DNA of 64,000 nucleotides, taken from positions 1-64,000 of the forward strand of contig JACBXO010000008.1 of the NCBI GenBank assembly GCA_015863195.1, written 5' to 3'. Position numbers and translations under genes: made by a program. The notes beneath the pieces were generated by a model. That model was not told where the DNA came from and did not search any database. It saw only the letters and a list, made by a program, of their open reading frames with translations. This DNA comes from Aerococcaceae bacterium DSM 111022. GTDB lineage: Bacteria; Bacillota; Bacilli; Lactobacillales; Aerococcaceae. Below, one piece after another: positions 33,387 through 41,541 of the stretch. How positions within the stretch are numbered: the first letter of the stretch is position 1; the number at the start of each line of letters is the position of its first letter.

Positions 33387-34748
33387 ATGTGGGGAATTGT
33401 TCAATCAGCATTTGATTGGTTAATGGCAGCAGGACCTACAGTAATGCTACCTATAATCATCACAGTTATCGGTTTAATATTTGGACTAAAATTTGGCCAA
33501 GCATTTAAATCAGGTCTAACACTAGGTATTGGATTTGCAGGGATTAGATTAGTATTGGATTACTTAGCGAGTAATCTTGGACCAGCCGCGCAAGCGATGG
33601 TTGAAAATATTGGTGTTCAGTTAGATGTCTTGGATGTCGGTTGGGGATCTGTTGCCGCAATTACTTGGGCATCACCGATTGTCATCTTCGCAGTATTCGC
33701 AATATTTATTACCAACATTGTAATGTTAGTCACTAAAACAACGAATACTCTAGACGTTGATATTTGGAATTATCACCATATGGCTATTGTAGGTATTTTA
33801 GTTCATTACGTGACAGACAATGTTTACTTGGGAGTTGCTGCTGCAGTTATCATGGCCGTGACAACCTTTAAAATTGCCGACTGGACTCAACCGTCTGTTG
33901 AAGAAACATTTGGTATTCCTGGTGTAACTTTACCAACAGTAAGTGCAACAGCATCAATGGTTATTGCGTGGCCAATGAATTGGTTGCTTGATAAAATACC
34001 GGGACTTAAAAATTTAGATTTTACATTAGATGATGCACAAAAATACTTAGGATTTTTCGGAGACCAATCAATTTTAGGTTTAATACTAGGGATTGTAATT
34101 GGATTACTTGGTGGAAATGATATCACTGGTTCTCTTCAATTAGGGGTTAGTATGGCAGCTGTTTTAGTTATTATACCTAAGATGACGTCATTGTTTGTTG
34201 AAGGATTAATGCCTATCTCAAGTGCAGCCCAAAAATGGTCTCAAGAGAAATTCAAAGATCGTCAATTATTTATTGGTTTAGATGCTGCGGTTGTTGTAGG
34301 GAATCAAGCTGTTATCACAACGGCATTAATTTTAATTCCATTAACTCTATTACTGGCTGTGATTTTACCAGGAAACAGAATGTTACCTTTCGCAGACTTA
34401 GCAATTATTACTTTCCGAATTTGTTTAGTAGTCGCATTAACTAAAGGAAACTTCATTAAAAATATTATTATTGGTTTAGTAGTAATGTCAGCCGTTTTAT
34501 ATGGAGGTACTTATTCTGCGCCGATTTTAACAGAATTAGCAACAACAGTAGGTATTGATATTGCTGCTATTGCAGGACCAGGTTTAATGATAGCATCATT
34601 CTCAGCACTAAGTTTACCACAAAGTTTATTAGTATTCTTAATGTTTACACAACCATTGTATATCACGATTCCAGCATTCATCGTTATTTTTGGATTCTCA
34701 TGGTATAAATTAGAGTATCAAAAAAATAATGTCAGTTTAGAAGCATAG
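33387..34748 (+). CDS. PTS EIIC permease, galactitol (GatC) type
   Basis: Membrane permease of the galactitol family, 453 residues with about ten hydrophobic segments. GatC-like blocks: GPTVMLPIIITVIGLIFGLKFGQAFKSGL near residue 12-40 (shown here to 20 residues in part), GWGSVAAITWASP near 85, NYHHMAIVG near 130 and the ending SLLVFLMFTQPLYI. The family also carries galactonate- and tagatose-like substrates. With a galactonate-type dehydratase and aldolase, an aldonic acid is the more likely cargo than galactitol. Confidence 0.9.
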   Translation: MWGIVQSAFDWLMAAGPTVMLPIIITVIGLIFGLKFGQAFKSGLTLGIGFAGIRLVLDYLASNLGPAAQAMVENIGVQLDVLDVGWGSVAAITWASPIVIFAVFAIFITNIVMLVTKTTNTLDVDIWNYHHMAIVGILVHYVTDNVYLGVAAAVIMAVTTFKIADWTQPSVEETFGIPGVTLPTVSATASMVIAWPMNWLLDKIPGLKNLDFTLDDAQKYLGFFGDQSILGLILGIVIGLLGGNDITGSLQLGVSMAAVLVIIPKMTSLFVEGLMPISSAAQKWSQEKFKDRQLFIGLDAAVVVGNQAVITTALILIPLTLLLAVILPGNRMLPFADLAIITFRICLVVALTKGNFIKNIIIGLVVMSAVLYGGTYSAPILTELATTVGIDIAAIAGPGLMIASFSALSLPQSLLVFLMFTQPLYITIPAFIVIFGFSWYKLEYQKNNVSLEA

Positions 34749-34777
34749 TTGATCAAATTTTATAAAGGAGATTACTA

Positions 34778-35923
34778 ATGAAGATTACAGGATTTGAAGT
34801 TTTTGAAGTAGAACCACGTTGGATTTTTATCCGAATTGATACAGATGAAGGTATCAGCGGATGGGGTGAAATGATTTCTGGAACAAAAACGAGAGCGGTT
34901 GTAGCTGGCGCTAAAGAAATGGCGAAACGTATTATTGATAGAAATCCATTTGAAATTGAAAGAATATATATTGATCTTTTTAGAACGTTCTTTAGAAGTG
35001 GCCCAATTAATACGACAATTGTATCAGGAATTGAAATGGCCCTGTGGGATATTAAAGGTAAATATTTTGGTGTACCAGTATATGAATTGCTAGGTGGTGC
35101 AGTTCGAGATAAAATTAAAGTTTATTCTTGGATTGGAGGAGATCGTCCGGAAGATGTCGCTGCTGAAGCACAAGATCGATTTGACCGTGGATTTACCGCT
35201 GTTAAAATGAATGCGACCGAGGAATTGCACTATATTGATTCTTATAAAAAAATCGATGCAGTTGTTCAAAGAGTCGCTTCGATTCGTGAACGACTTGGAT
35301 ATGATATGGAAATTGGTGTTGACTTCCATGGACGTGTACATAAACCAATGGCTAAAGTGTTGGCAAAAGAACTTGAGCAATTTAAACCAATGTTTTTAGA
35401 AGAAGTAGTTTTACCTGAAAATGAGGAAGCATTTAAAGAAATTGCACAACATGTAGCAACTCCACTAGCAACAGGTGAAAGATTAAATTCACGTTGGGAC
35501 TTCAAAAATATTTTCAAAGAAGGCGTTATCGATGTCATTCAGCCTGATGTTGCATTGGTTGGTGGGATTTTAGAAACTCGTAAGATTGCTGCAATGGCAG
35601 AAATGCATGATATGGCTGTAGCGCCACACGCCCCATACGGACCAATCGCATTAGCAGCTACATTACAAGTAGATGCAAGTACACCAAATGTGTTTATCCA
35701 AGAACAAAGCCTGGGAATTCATTATAATAAAGGATTTGACTTATTAGATTTCGTAAACAACAAAGATATTTTCCAATACAAAGATGGATATGTGGACTTA
35801 CCTAATAAGCCAGGTCTAGGCCTGGAATTAAATGAAGATTTAATTGCGGAAATTTCTAAAGAAGAACTATATTGGAGAAATCCACTTTGGAAAAATTATG
35901 ATGGTACATTTGCTGAATGGTAA
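34778..35923 (+). CDS. dgoD: D-galactonate dehydratase family protein (enolase superfamily)
   Basis: Mg-dependent acid-sugar dehydratase of the mandelate racemase group, removing water from D-galactonate (or its 6-phosphate here) to give a 2-keto-3-deoxy acid. It follows E. coli DgoD closely over its length: VDFHGRVHKPMAKVL near 187-201 with the first metal Asp, FLEEVVLPENEE near 207, ATGERLNSRWDF near 235, the catalytic HAPYGPIALAA near 285, EQSLGIHYNKG near 310 and the ending WRNPLWKN..AEW. 381 residues against 382. Start ATG behind AAAGGAG. Last gene of the PTS operon, closed by a terminator. Confidence 0.92.
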   Translation: MKITGFEVFEVEPRWIFIRIDTDEGISGWGEMISGTKTRAVVAGAKEMAKRIIDRNPFEIERIYIDLFRTFFRSGPINTTIVSGIEMALWDIKGKYFGVPVYELLGGAVRDKIKVYSWIGGDRPEDVAAEAQDRFDRGFTAVKMNATEELHYIDSYKKIDAVVQRVASIRERLGYDMEIGVDFHGRVHKPMAKVLAKELEQFKPMFLEEVVLPENEEAFKEIAQHVATPLATGERLNSRWDFKNIFKEGVIDVIQPDVALVGGILETRKIAAMAEMHDMAVAPHAPYGPIALAATLQVDASTPNVFIQEQSLGIHYNKGFDLLDFVNNKDIFQYKDGYVDLPNKPGLGLELNEDLIAEISKEELYWRNPLWKNYDGTFAEW

Positions 35924-35982
35924 TCAGAAATGATATTAAGAAATTTAGATTAGCTTAAAAAAAAGGATAGCTAACTATGATT

Positions 35983-36045
35983 TGCTCCTAACTTAGTAGA
36001 CAGAGAAATTTCGATACTCTGAATATTATAGTTAGGAGCATTTTA
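35983..36045 (+). terminator. Terminator after the dgoD-like gene
   Basis: TGCTCCTAACT (35983-35993) pairs with AGTTAGGAGCA (36030-36040), followed by TTTTAATT; an inner CAGAG/CTCTG stem sits in the loop. Confidence 0.75.
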
Positions 36046-36083
36046 ATTATCTCTAAATCTAGTCATAAAAGAAGGAGAATTTG

Positions 36084-36746
36084 ATGAAATTAAAACATAT
36101 AATCTTCGACATGGATGGACTAATCGTTGACTCTGAAAAAGTTTATACCGAAGGATGGTTCCATGCAGCTAAAATTAATCAAGCAAATTTATCTGATGAA
36201 GTATTGAAAAATACGGTTGGAAAGAGTGTTATTTATAATAAACAAAGAATTTATGATGAACTTGGCGACTGGCCTATGGTACATAAAATAAGCGAAGATC
36301 GATATGCATTTTTTTATGACAAATTAAAAATTGGTCAGGTTCCACTAATGCCTTATACCGAAGAAGTATTAACATATTTGAAAAGCTCAGGCTACACTCT
36401 GTCAGTTGCTACCTCGTCATTTAAGCCTCATGCTACAAGAGTATTAGAGGAATTAAATTTGGTACATTTTTTTGATTATCAAATATTTGGCGATCAAGTC
36501 AAAGAAACGAAACCGTCCCCTGAAATTTATGAAACAGTAATAGAAATGGCTGGTTTTAGTAAAAGTGAATCTATTGTTTTGGAGGATTCTCTAACGGGTC
36601 TACGAGCAGCCAGAAGTGCTGGATTAAAGACAATTTGGATACCAACCGCAGAGAATAATGAAAAATTAGACGAGAACATGGAGGTTTTAGCACAGGTTAG
36701 TCACCTTGGAGAAGCATTAGAAATTATAAAACATTTTTCACAATAG
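36084..36746 (+). CDS. HAD superfamily hydrolase (beta-phosphoglucomutase/phosphatase type)
   Basis: Sugar-phosphate phosphatase or phosphomutase of subfamily IA. FDMDGLIVDSEKVY at the N-terminus contains the nucleophile Asp and the second Asp; VATSSFKPHATR near 113 is motif II; KPSPEIYETV near 150 has the motif III lysine; VLEDSLTGLRAARSAG near 168 is motif IV. About 220 residues with a helical cap after motif I. ATG at 36084 behind AAGGAG. It sits between two operons with its own terminator; the substrate is unknown. Confidence 0.88.
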   Translation: MKLKHIIFDMDGLIVDSEKVYTEGWFHAAKINQANLSDEVLKNTVGKSVIYNKQRIYDELGDWPMVHKISEDRYAFFYDKLKIGQVPLMPYTEEVLTYLKSSGYTLSVATSSFKPHATRVLEELNLVHFFDYQIFGDQVKETKPSPEIYETVIEMAGFSKSESIVLEDSLTGLRAARSAGLKTIWIPTAENNEKLDENMEVLAQVSHLGEALEIIKHFSQ

Positions 36747-36818
36747 ATATCAACTAAGGATGTCAAAGCATTGGTGAATGTTTTGAAATTTATTCTACAA
36801 CAATCGAACAATTTAACT

Positions 36819-36865
36819 CAAGCATTAACTAAGAAGAAAGTAAACATTTTTAGTTGATGCTTTTT
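36819..36865 (+). terminator. Terminator after the HAD gene
   Basis: AAGCATTAACTAA pairs with TTAGTTGATGCTT (one mismatch), then TTTT. Confidence 0.75.
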
Positions 36866-36878
36866 CGCAATCTGTTTC

Positions 36879-37004
36879 AGAAAGAACTTTCCTTGAAGTT
36901 TTTTGTGTGTGAAATCACTTTCAGTAGACCGGGTCAAAAAAGTACAAATTCCACAATGACGGAAACTACTTTCTGAAATATAAATAAACTTGAAAATGGT
37001 TTCA
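36879..37004 (+). promoter_or_regulatory. Four predicted operators of the RpiR-family regulator
   Basis: The palindrome GAAANNNNTTTC occurs four times: AGAAAGAACTTTCC (36879-36892), TGAAATCACTTTCA (36910-36923), GGAAACTACTTTCT (36961-36974) and TGAAAATGGTTTCA (36991-37004). The last overlaps the -35 box. The regularity, and the position just before an RpiR-type gene that heads a sialic acid operon, make these its likely binding sites. The consensus is close to TGAAANNNNTTTCA. Confidence 0.7.
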
Positions 37005-37018
37005 GGAAGCTATATACT
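36990..37018 (+). promoter_or_regulatory. Promoter of the sialic acid operon
   Basis: TTGAAA at 36990-36995 and TATACT at 37013-37018, 17-base spacer. The -35 overlaps the fourth GAAANNNNTTTC site. Confidence 0.65.
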
Positions 37019-37023
37019 GTATT

Positions 37024-37037
37024 TGTAAACGCTTACG
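37024..37037 (+). promoter_or_regulatory. cre site of the sialic acid operon
   Basis: TGTAAACGCTTACG matches 13 of 14 cre positions just downstream of the -10, a position for catabolite repression by CcpA. Confidence 0.7.
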
Positions 37038-37057
37038 AAATGAAAAGAGGTGATCAT

Positions 37058-37882
37058 ATGCCTGATATTTTGAAGAGTGCAATTCCTAAAATTGAATCAG
37101 TTTATGAGTCATTAACACCAGCTGAAAAGGAAATTGCTGATTTTTTTATAAACAATACAGATGAAAAATTAGATTTTTCTGCAAAATATATCGCTAACTT
37201 AATACATGTATCAGAAGCATCGTTAACGCGTTTTGCTAAAAAATGTGGTTTTTCCGGTTATCGTGAATTCAGCTATGATTATCAATCTTATCAAGTTTCA
37301 AAAGATACAACGACTCAGAGTAAACAAACAAAACGTGTTCTCTTAGATTATCAACAAATTCTAAATAAAGGATATAGCTTGGTGGACAGTGAACAGATCA
37401 AAGCGTTTGTAGCTCACTTAACTCAAGCTAAGCGAGTCTATGTTTACGGAAAAGGTAGCTCAGGACTAGCTGCAATAGAAATGAAAAATCGTTTTATGCG
37501 AATGGGACTGCCGATAGAGGCGATTTCAGATGATGACGTGATGAAAGTGAATCATGTATTAGTTAATCCTGAGACGCTTGTGATTGGCTTTTCTGTTTCT
37601 GGAAAGAAAAGTGCCGTATTAGAAGCTTTACAACATGCACATGCTAAAGGTGCAAATACAGTTTTATTCACTACTCAACAAAACATTGTAGCAGATTATA
37701 TTACTGAAGTAATCCCCATTGCTAGTGCAAAAAATTTAGATTATGGGAATCGGATTTCACCGCAGTTACCACTGTTAATTATTACAGATATTATTTATAA
37801 CTATTTTATGGAAATCGATAACTCAACTAAAGACGCTATATTCAAAGAGTCATTAGCAACATTGGATAAAATTGATGAGTAA
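37058..37882 (+). CDS. MurR/RpiR family transcriptional regulator (NanR-like)
   Basis: N-terminal HTH of the RpiR type (FFINNTDEKLDFSAKYIANLIHVSEASLTRFAKKCGFSGY, residues about 30-70) and a C-terminal SIS sugar-phosphate-binding domain (VYGKGSSGLAAIEMKNRFMRMG near 135, IGFSVSGKKSAVLEAL near 180). About 274 residues. The start is the ATG at 37058 behind AGAGGTGAT; an upstream in-frame ATG (37040) overlaps the cre site. As first gene of the sialic acid operon it probably binds the GAAANNNNTTTC sites and senses a pathway sugar phosphate such as N-acetylmannosamine-6-P. Confidence 0.9.
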   Translation: MPDILKSAIPKIESVYESLTPAEKEIADFFINNTDEKLDFSAKYIANLIHVSEASLTRFAKKCGFSGYREFSYDYQSYQVSKDTTTQSKQTKRVLLDYQQILNKGYSLVDSEQIKAFVAHLTQAKRVYVYGKGSSGLAAIEMKNRFMRMGLPIEAISDDDVMKVNHVLVNPETLVIGFSVSGKKSAVLEALQHAHAKGANTVLFTTQQNIVADYITEVIPIASAKNLDYGNRISPQLPLLIITDIIYNYFMEIDNSTKDAIFKESLATLDKIDE

Positions 37883-37950
37883 TACATAGATAAGAAAGTT
37901 TTGAAGAATCAAAATAAAATATTTTTGTGTAAGTTGAAAGGAAGGTTTAT

Positions 37951-39060
37951 ATGGTATCAATCAAATTAGATAAAGTCTACAAAAAGTATGACAAGGCAGA
38001 TGATTACACTGTTAAGGACTTTAATATTGATATTCAAGATAGAGAGTTTATTGTTTTCGTAGGGCCGTCAGGGTGTGGAAAATCAACAACATTACGTATG
38101 ATTGCAGGTTTGGAAGATATTTCAGAAGGTGACTTACTTATTGATGGTAACCGCATGAATGATGTTGAACCTAAGAACCGTGATATTGCGATGGTATTCC
38201 AAAACTATGCACTATATCCACATTTGACAGTCTACGATAATATGGCGTTCGGATTACAAATACGTAAATACGACAAAGCTGACATCGATAAACGAGTAAG
38301 AAACGCAGCAGAAATATTAGGATTAGAAGCGCTTCTTGAGAGAAAACCAGCTGCTTTATCTGGTGGGCAACGTCAACGTGTGGCTTTAGGTAGAGCGATT
38401 GTTCGTGATGCTAAAGTATTCTTGATGGATGAGCCGTTATCTAACTTAGACGCTAAATTAAGAGTGCAAATGCGTACAGAAATTGCAAAATTACATGATC
38501 GATTAAATACAACAACGATTTATGTTACTCATGACCAAACTGAAGCAATGACACTAGCAGATAGAATTGTCATTCTGAATGAAGGAATCATTCAACAAAT
38601 TGGTAGTCCAACGGAAGTTTATGACAAACCAAATAATGTCTTTGTTGCAGGTTTCATGGGATCTCCGGCGATGAATTTCATTGACGTGACATATAGAGAT
38701 GGATATGTAACTAATACTGAAGGATTTAAATTGAAGGTATCATTACCGGCAGAGAAAATGTTAAATAATAAAGGTTACAACGGCAAGGAATTAACACTTG
38801 GAATTCGTCCCGAAGATATTCATGCGGAACAAATTTCATTAGAAATTAACCCTGAAGAAAATGTTGTGGCAACAGTCGATGTTTCAGAACTAACAGGTGC
38901 AGAGACAATTCTTTACTGTAATTTAAATGGGACAGAATTTATTGCTCGTCAAGATGCACGCGTTCTAGTTGATAATGGTGATCAAATTGAACTTGCTTTC
39001 AATATGAATAAAGCATCTTTCTTTGATAAAGAAACAACTAACCGTATTACAAATAACTAA
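37951..39060 (+). CDS. ABC transporter ATPase, MsmK/UgpC type
   Basis: Energises the carbohydrate importer encoded downstream (39807-42909). Walker A GPSGCGKSTTLRMIAG near residue 37, LSGGQRQRVALGRAI near 135, FLMDEPLSNLDAKLRVQ near 158, H-loop VTHDQTEAM, and a C-terminal regulatory OB/TOBE domain (residues 235-369). 369 residues is standard. In many lactic bacteria a single MsmK serves several importers from elsewhere; here it is encoded in the operon. Start ATG behind GAAAGGAAGG. Confidence 0.94.
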   Translation: MVSIKLDKVYKKYDKADDYTVKDFNIDIQDREFIVFVGPSGCGKSTTLRMIAGLEDISEGDLLIDGNRMNDVEPKNRDIAMVFQNYALYPHLTVYDNMAFGLQIRKYDKADIDKRVRNAAEILGLEALLERKPAALSGGQRQRVALGRAIVRDAKVFLMDEPLSNLDAKLRVQMRTEIAKLHDRLNTTTIYVTHDQTEAMTLADRIVILNEGIIQQIGSPTEVYDKPNNVFVAGFMGSPAMNFIDVTYRDGYVTNTEGFKLKVSLPAEKMLNNKGYNGKELTLGIRPEDIHAEQISLEINPEENVVATVDVSELTGAETILYCNLNGTEFIARQDARVLVDNGDQIELAFNMNKASFFDKETTNRITNN

Positions 39061-39092
39061 AGAAATATGTGAAATGAAAGCGAGGAGTGAAA

Positions 39093-39791
39093 ATGAGTGT
39101 TTTAGAGCAAATTAAAGGCGGTCTAATCGTATCGTGCCAAGCATTGCCAGATGAGCCATTACATAGTTCTTTCATTATGGGGCGGATGGCATTAGCAGCT
39201 GAACAGGCTGGGGCGATTGGTATTCGAGCAAATTCGGTGGTCGATATAAAAGAAATCAAAGAACAAGTTGATTTACCGATTATAGGAATTATCAAAAAAG
39301 AGTACGGCGATAATCCGGTATTCATTACACCAACTTTAAAAGAAGTTCGCGAAGTAGCACAAGCAGGTGCTGAAATTATCGCAATGGATGCAACAATACG
39401 TGAACGCCCTGAAGGGGAAAATTTAGCAGATATTGTTAAAGCAATTCGACAAGAATTTCCGGACGTTCTATTAATGGCTGATATAGCGACGATGGAAGAT
39501 TTAGAACTTGCTGAGGCTTTAGAGTTTGATTTTGTAGGGCCAACCCTTTATGGCTACACAGAAGAAACTAAAGGAAGCAGTATTGCTTACAATGATTTTG
39601 AACATTTACGGTCGATTTTAGAAACAACAAATATTCCAGTGATTGCTGAAGGGAATTTTGATACACCTGAAAAAGCAAAGCGTGCGATTGAACTAGGAGT
39701 TCATAGCGTTGTAACTGGAAGTGCTATAACTAGACCGCAACTTATTACTAAGAAATTTGTAGACGCTGTCAATAGCGTGACAAATAATTAG
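39093..39791 (+). CDS. nanE: N-acetylmannosamine-6-phosphate 2-epimerase
   Basis: Converts ManNAc-6-P to GlcNAc-6-P, third step of sialic acid breakdown. TIM-barrel motifs: GGLIVSCQALPDEPLH at the N-terminus, GAIGIRANSVVDIKEIK near 45, PIIGIIKKEY near 65 with the catalytic Lys, ADIATMEDL near 128, GEGNFDTPEKAKRAIE-like sequence near 185 and VVTGSAITRPQ. 232 residues. ATG at 39093 behind GAGGAG. Confidence 0.95.
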   Translation: MSVLEQIKGGLIVSCQALPDEPLHSSFIMGRMALAAEQAGAIGIRANSVVDIKEIKEQVDLPIIGIIKKEYGDNPVFITPTLKEVREVAQAGAEIIAMDATIRERPEGENLADIVKAIRQEFPDVLLMADIATMEDLELAEALEFDFVGPTLYGYTEETKGSSIAYNDFEHLRSILETTNIPVIAEGNFDTPEKAKRAIELGVHSVVTGSAITRPQLITKKFVDAVNSVTNN

Positions 39792-39806
39792 AAAGGAGAC
39801 ACTTAG

Positions 39807-40676
39807 ATGAAAAGGCTAAAAGAGTCCCTATCTGGTTACTTATTTATCCTGCCGCAATTTTTATTCTTTGGAGTTTTTATTCTATACCCTGTGTTTTTAG
39901 GATTTAGAATTAGTTTATTTGAAACTTCTTACCAAAATGAAACCTTTGTTGGTTTGGATAATTATAGATATTTATTCTCGGACCCAGTCTTTAGGCAGTC
40001 CATTGTCAATACCGTGTTATTTATTGTAGGAATTGTATTTATGACAATTGTTTTTGCATTGTTTGTTTCTACTACTGTGTTTGATAAAAACAATAAATAT
40101 GTGTCCTTTATCCGGACTTCTTACTATTTACCAGTAATGGTATCAATGGTAGTTATGAGTATCATTTGGAACTTCTTCCTAAATCCAGCGAGTGGACTTG
40201 TTACTTACATGTTAAGACAAACTGGTGTGACGAATGTTAACTTACTAGGAAATCCCAACACAGTGTTATGGGTCATCATATTTGTTACGTTCGTTGGGAA
40301 TGTGGGACAGGCAATCATGTTATATATTGCGACGATGATTGGTATTCCCAAAGATTACTTTGAAGCAGCAGATATCGATGGGGCGAGTCGTTGGCAGAAA
40401 ATTAGAAGAATTGTTCTACCAATTGTGCAACCAACAACGATTTACTTGATTATTACTAATATTGTTATGGTGCTGAAAATATTCGTCGTAATCCAGTTAT
40501 TAACTGGTGGAGGACCAAACAATGCGTCAGTAACATTGATGTACTTACTATATCAACATGCATTCCAATACAACAATACGGGTATAGCCGCTGCTATTGG
40601 TGTAATTATGTTCTTAATCGCGTTATTGTTATCAATTCCGCAATTAAGAGGCTTCTTGAAGAGTAACCGGAATTAG
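39807..40676 (+). CDS. Carbohydrate ABC transporter permease, MalF/UgpA type
   Basis: Membrane subunit with six hydrophobic segments and the EAA loop EAADIDGASRWQKIRRIVLPIV near residues 188-209 that docks the ATPase. 289 residues. Start ATG behind AAAGGAG. Pairs with the next permease; by context it imports sialic acid (SatABC-like). Confidence 0.92.
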   Translation: MKRLKESLSGYLFILPQFLFFGVFILYPVFLGFRISLFETSYQNETFVGLDNYRYLFSDPVFRQSIVNTVLFIVGIVFMTIVFALFVSTTVFDKNNKYVSFIRTSYYLPVMVSMVVMSIIWNFFLNPASGLVTYMLRQTGVTNVNLLGNPNTVLWVIIFVTFVGNVGQAIMLYIATMIGIPKDYFEAADIDGASRWQKIRRIVLPIVQPTTIYLIITNIVMVLKIFVVIQLLTGGGPNNASVTLMYLLYQHAFQYNNTGIAAAIGVIMFLIALLLSIPQLRGFLKSNRN

Positions 40677-40689
40677 GAGGTGAAGAATC

Positions 40690-41523
40690 ATGGAAAAATT
40701 AAAAAATATGGATTTATATGATATTATTTCAAACATTATCGTATTTATCTTAGCATTAGCGTTCTTATACCCGTTGTTTTGGTTACTAACGAGTTCATTT
40801 AAAACTTCAGCCGAGATTTACCAAATGCCACCGACTATTTTCCCAGAAAATTTTCACACAGGGAATTATGAGAAATTATTCGAGAATCAACCTGCTTTTC
40901 GCTGGATCTTTAACAGTATTTTCGTCGCAGGTGTTTCGTCAGGACTGAGTGTTTTATTTTCATCATTGGCTGCTTATGCCTTTGCGAAGTTGAAATTTGT
41001 GGGTAAAACGTTCCTGTTCATTATGATCATTGCATCAATCATGATTCCAAAAGAAACATTTATTGTTCCCTTATTTGAAATCATCGTTGACTTAGGATGG
41101 GTAGATACTTACTCTTCAATGATCTTCCCGAACTTAGGGACTGGTGTTGGTACATTTATGTTATTTTCATTCTTTAACGACATTCCTGATTCATTACGAG
41201 AATCGGCGAAAATCGACGGTGCGAATGAATTTACAATTTTTAGACGCTTAATGTTACCAATTGTTGCACCCGGAATTGGTGCACTGTTCATTATGAACTT
41301 TGTAACCTTCTGGAATGATTATTTATGGCAATTATTAATGGCAAGATCAACAGAAATGCAAACTATTTCTGTTGGGGTTGCAGGATTACAACAAGCGCTT
41401 AATCCTGATATTGGTCTGAGAATAGCTGGGGCAGCTGTTGCCGCTATTCCAATGGTAATAATATTCTTATTATTCCAACGTTACTTTACTTCTGGTTTAA
41501 CTGCTGGTGCGGTTAAAGAATAG
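40690..41523 (+). CDS. Carbohydrate ABC transporter permease, MalG/UgpE type
   Basis: Second membrane subunit, 277 residues and six hydrophobic segments. EAA loop: ESAKIDGANEFTIFRRLMLPI near residues 173-193. WLLTSSFKTSAEIYQMPP near 33-50 is typical of MalG-type proteins. ATG behind TAGGAGGTG, 13 bases after its partner. Confidence 0.92.
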   Translation: MEKLKNMDLYDIISNIIVFILALAFLYPLFWLLTSSFKTSAEIYQMPPTIFPENFHTGNYEKLFENQPAFRWIFNSIFVAGVSSGLSVLFSSLAAYAFAKLKFVGKTFLFIMIIASIMIPKETFIVPLFEIIVDLGWVDTYSSMIFPNLGTGVGTFMLFSFFNDIPDSLRESAKIDGANEFTIFRRLMLPIVAPGIGALFIMNFVTFWNDYLWQLLMARSTEMQTISVGVAGLQQALNPDIGLRIAGAAVAAIPMVIIFLLFQRYFTSGLTAGAVKE

Positions 41524-41541
41524 ATTATAGGAGGAAAAAAG

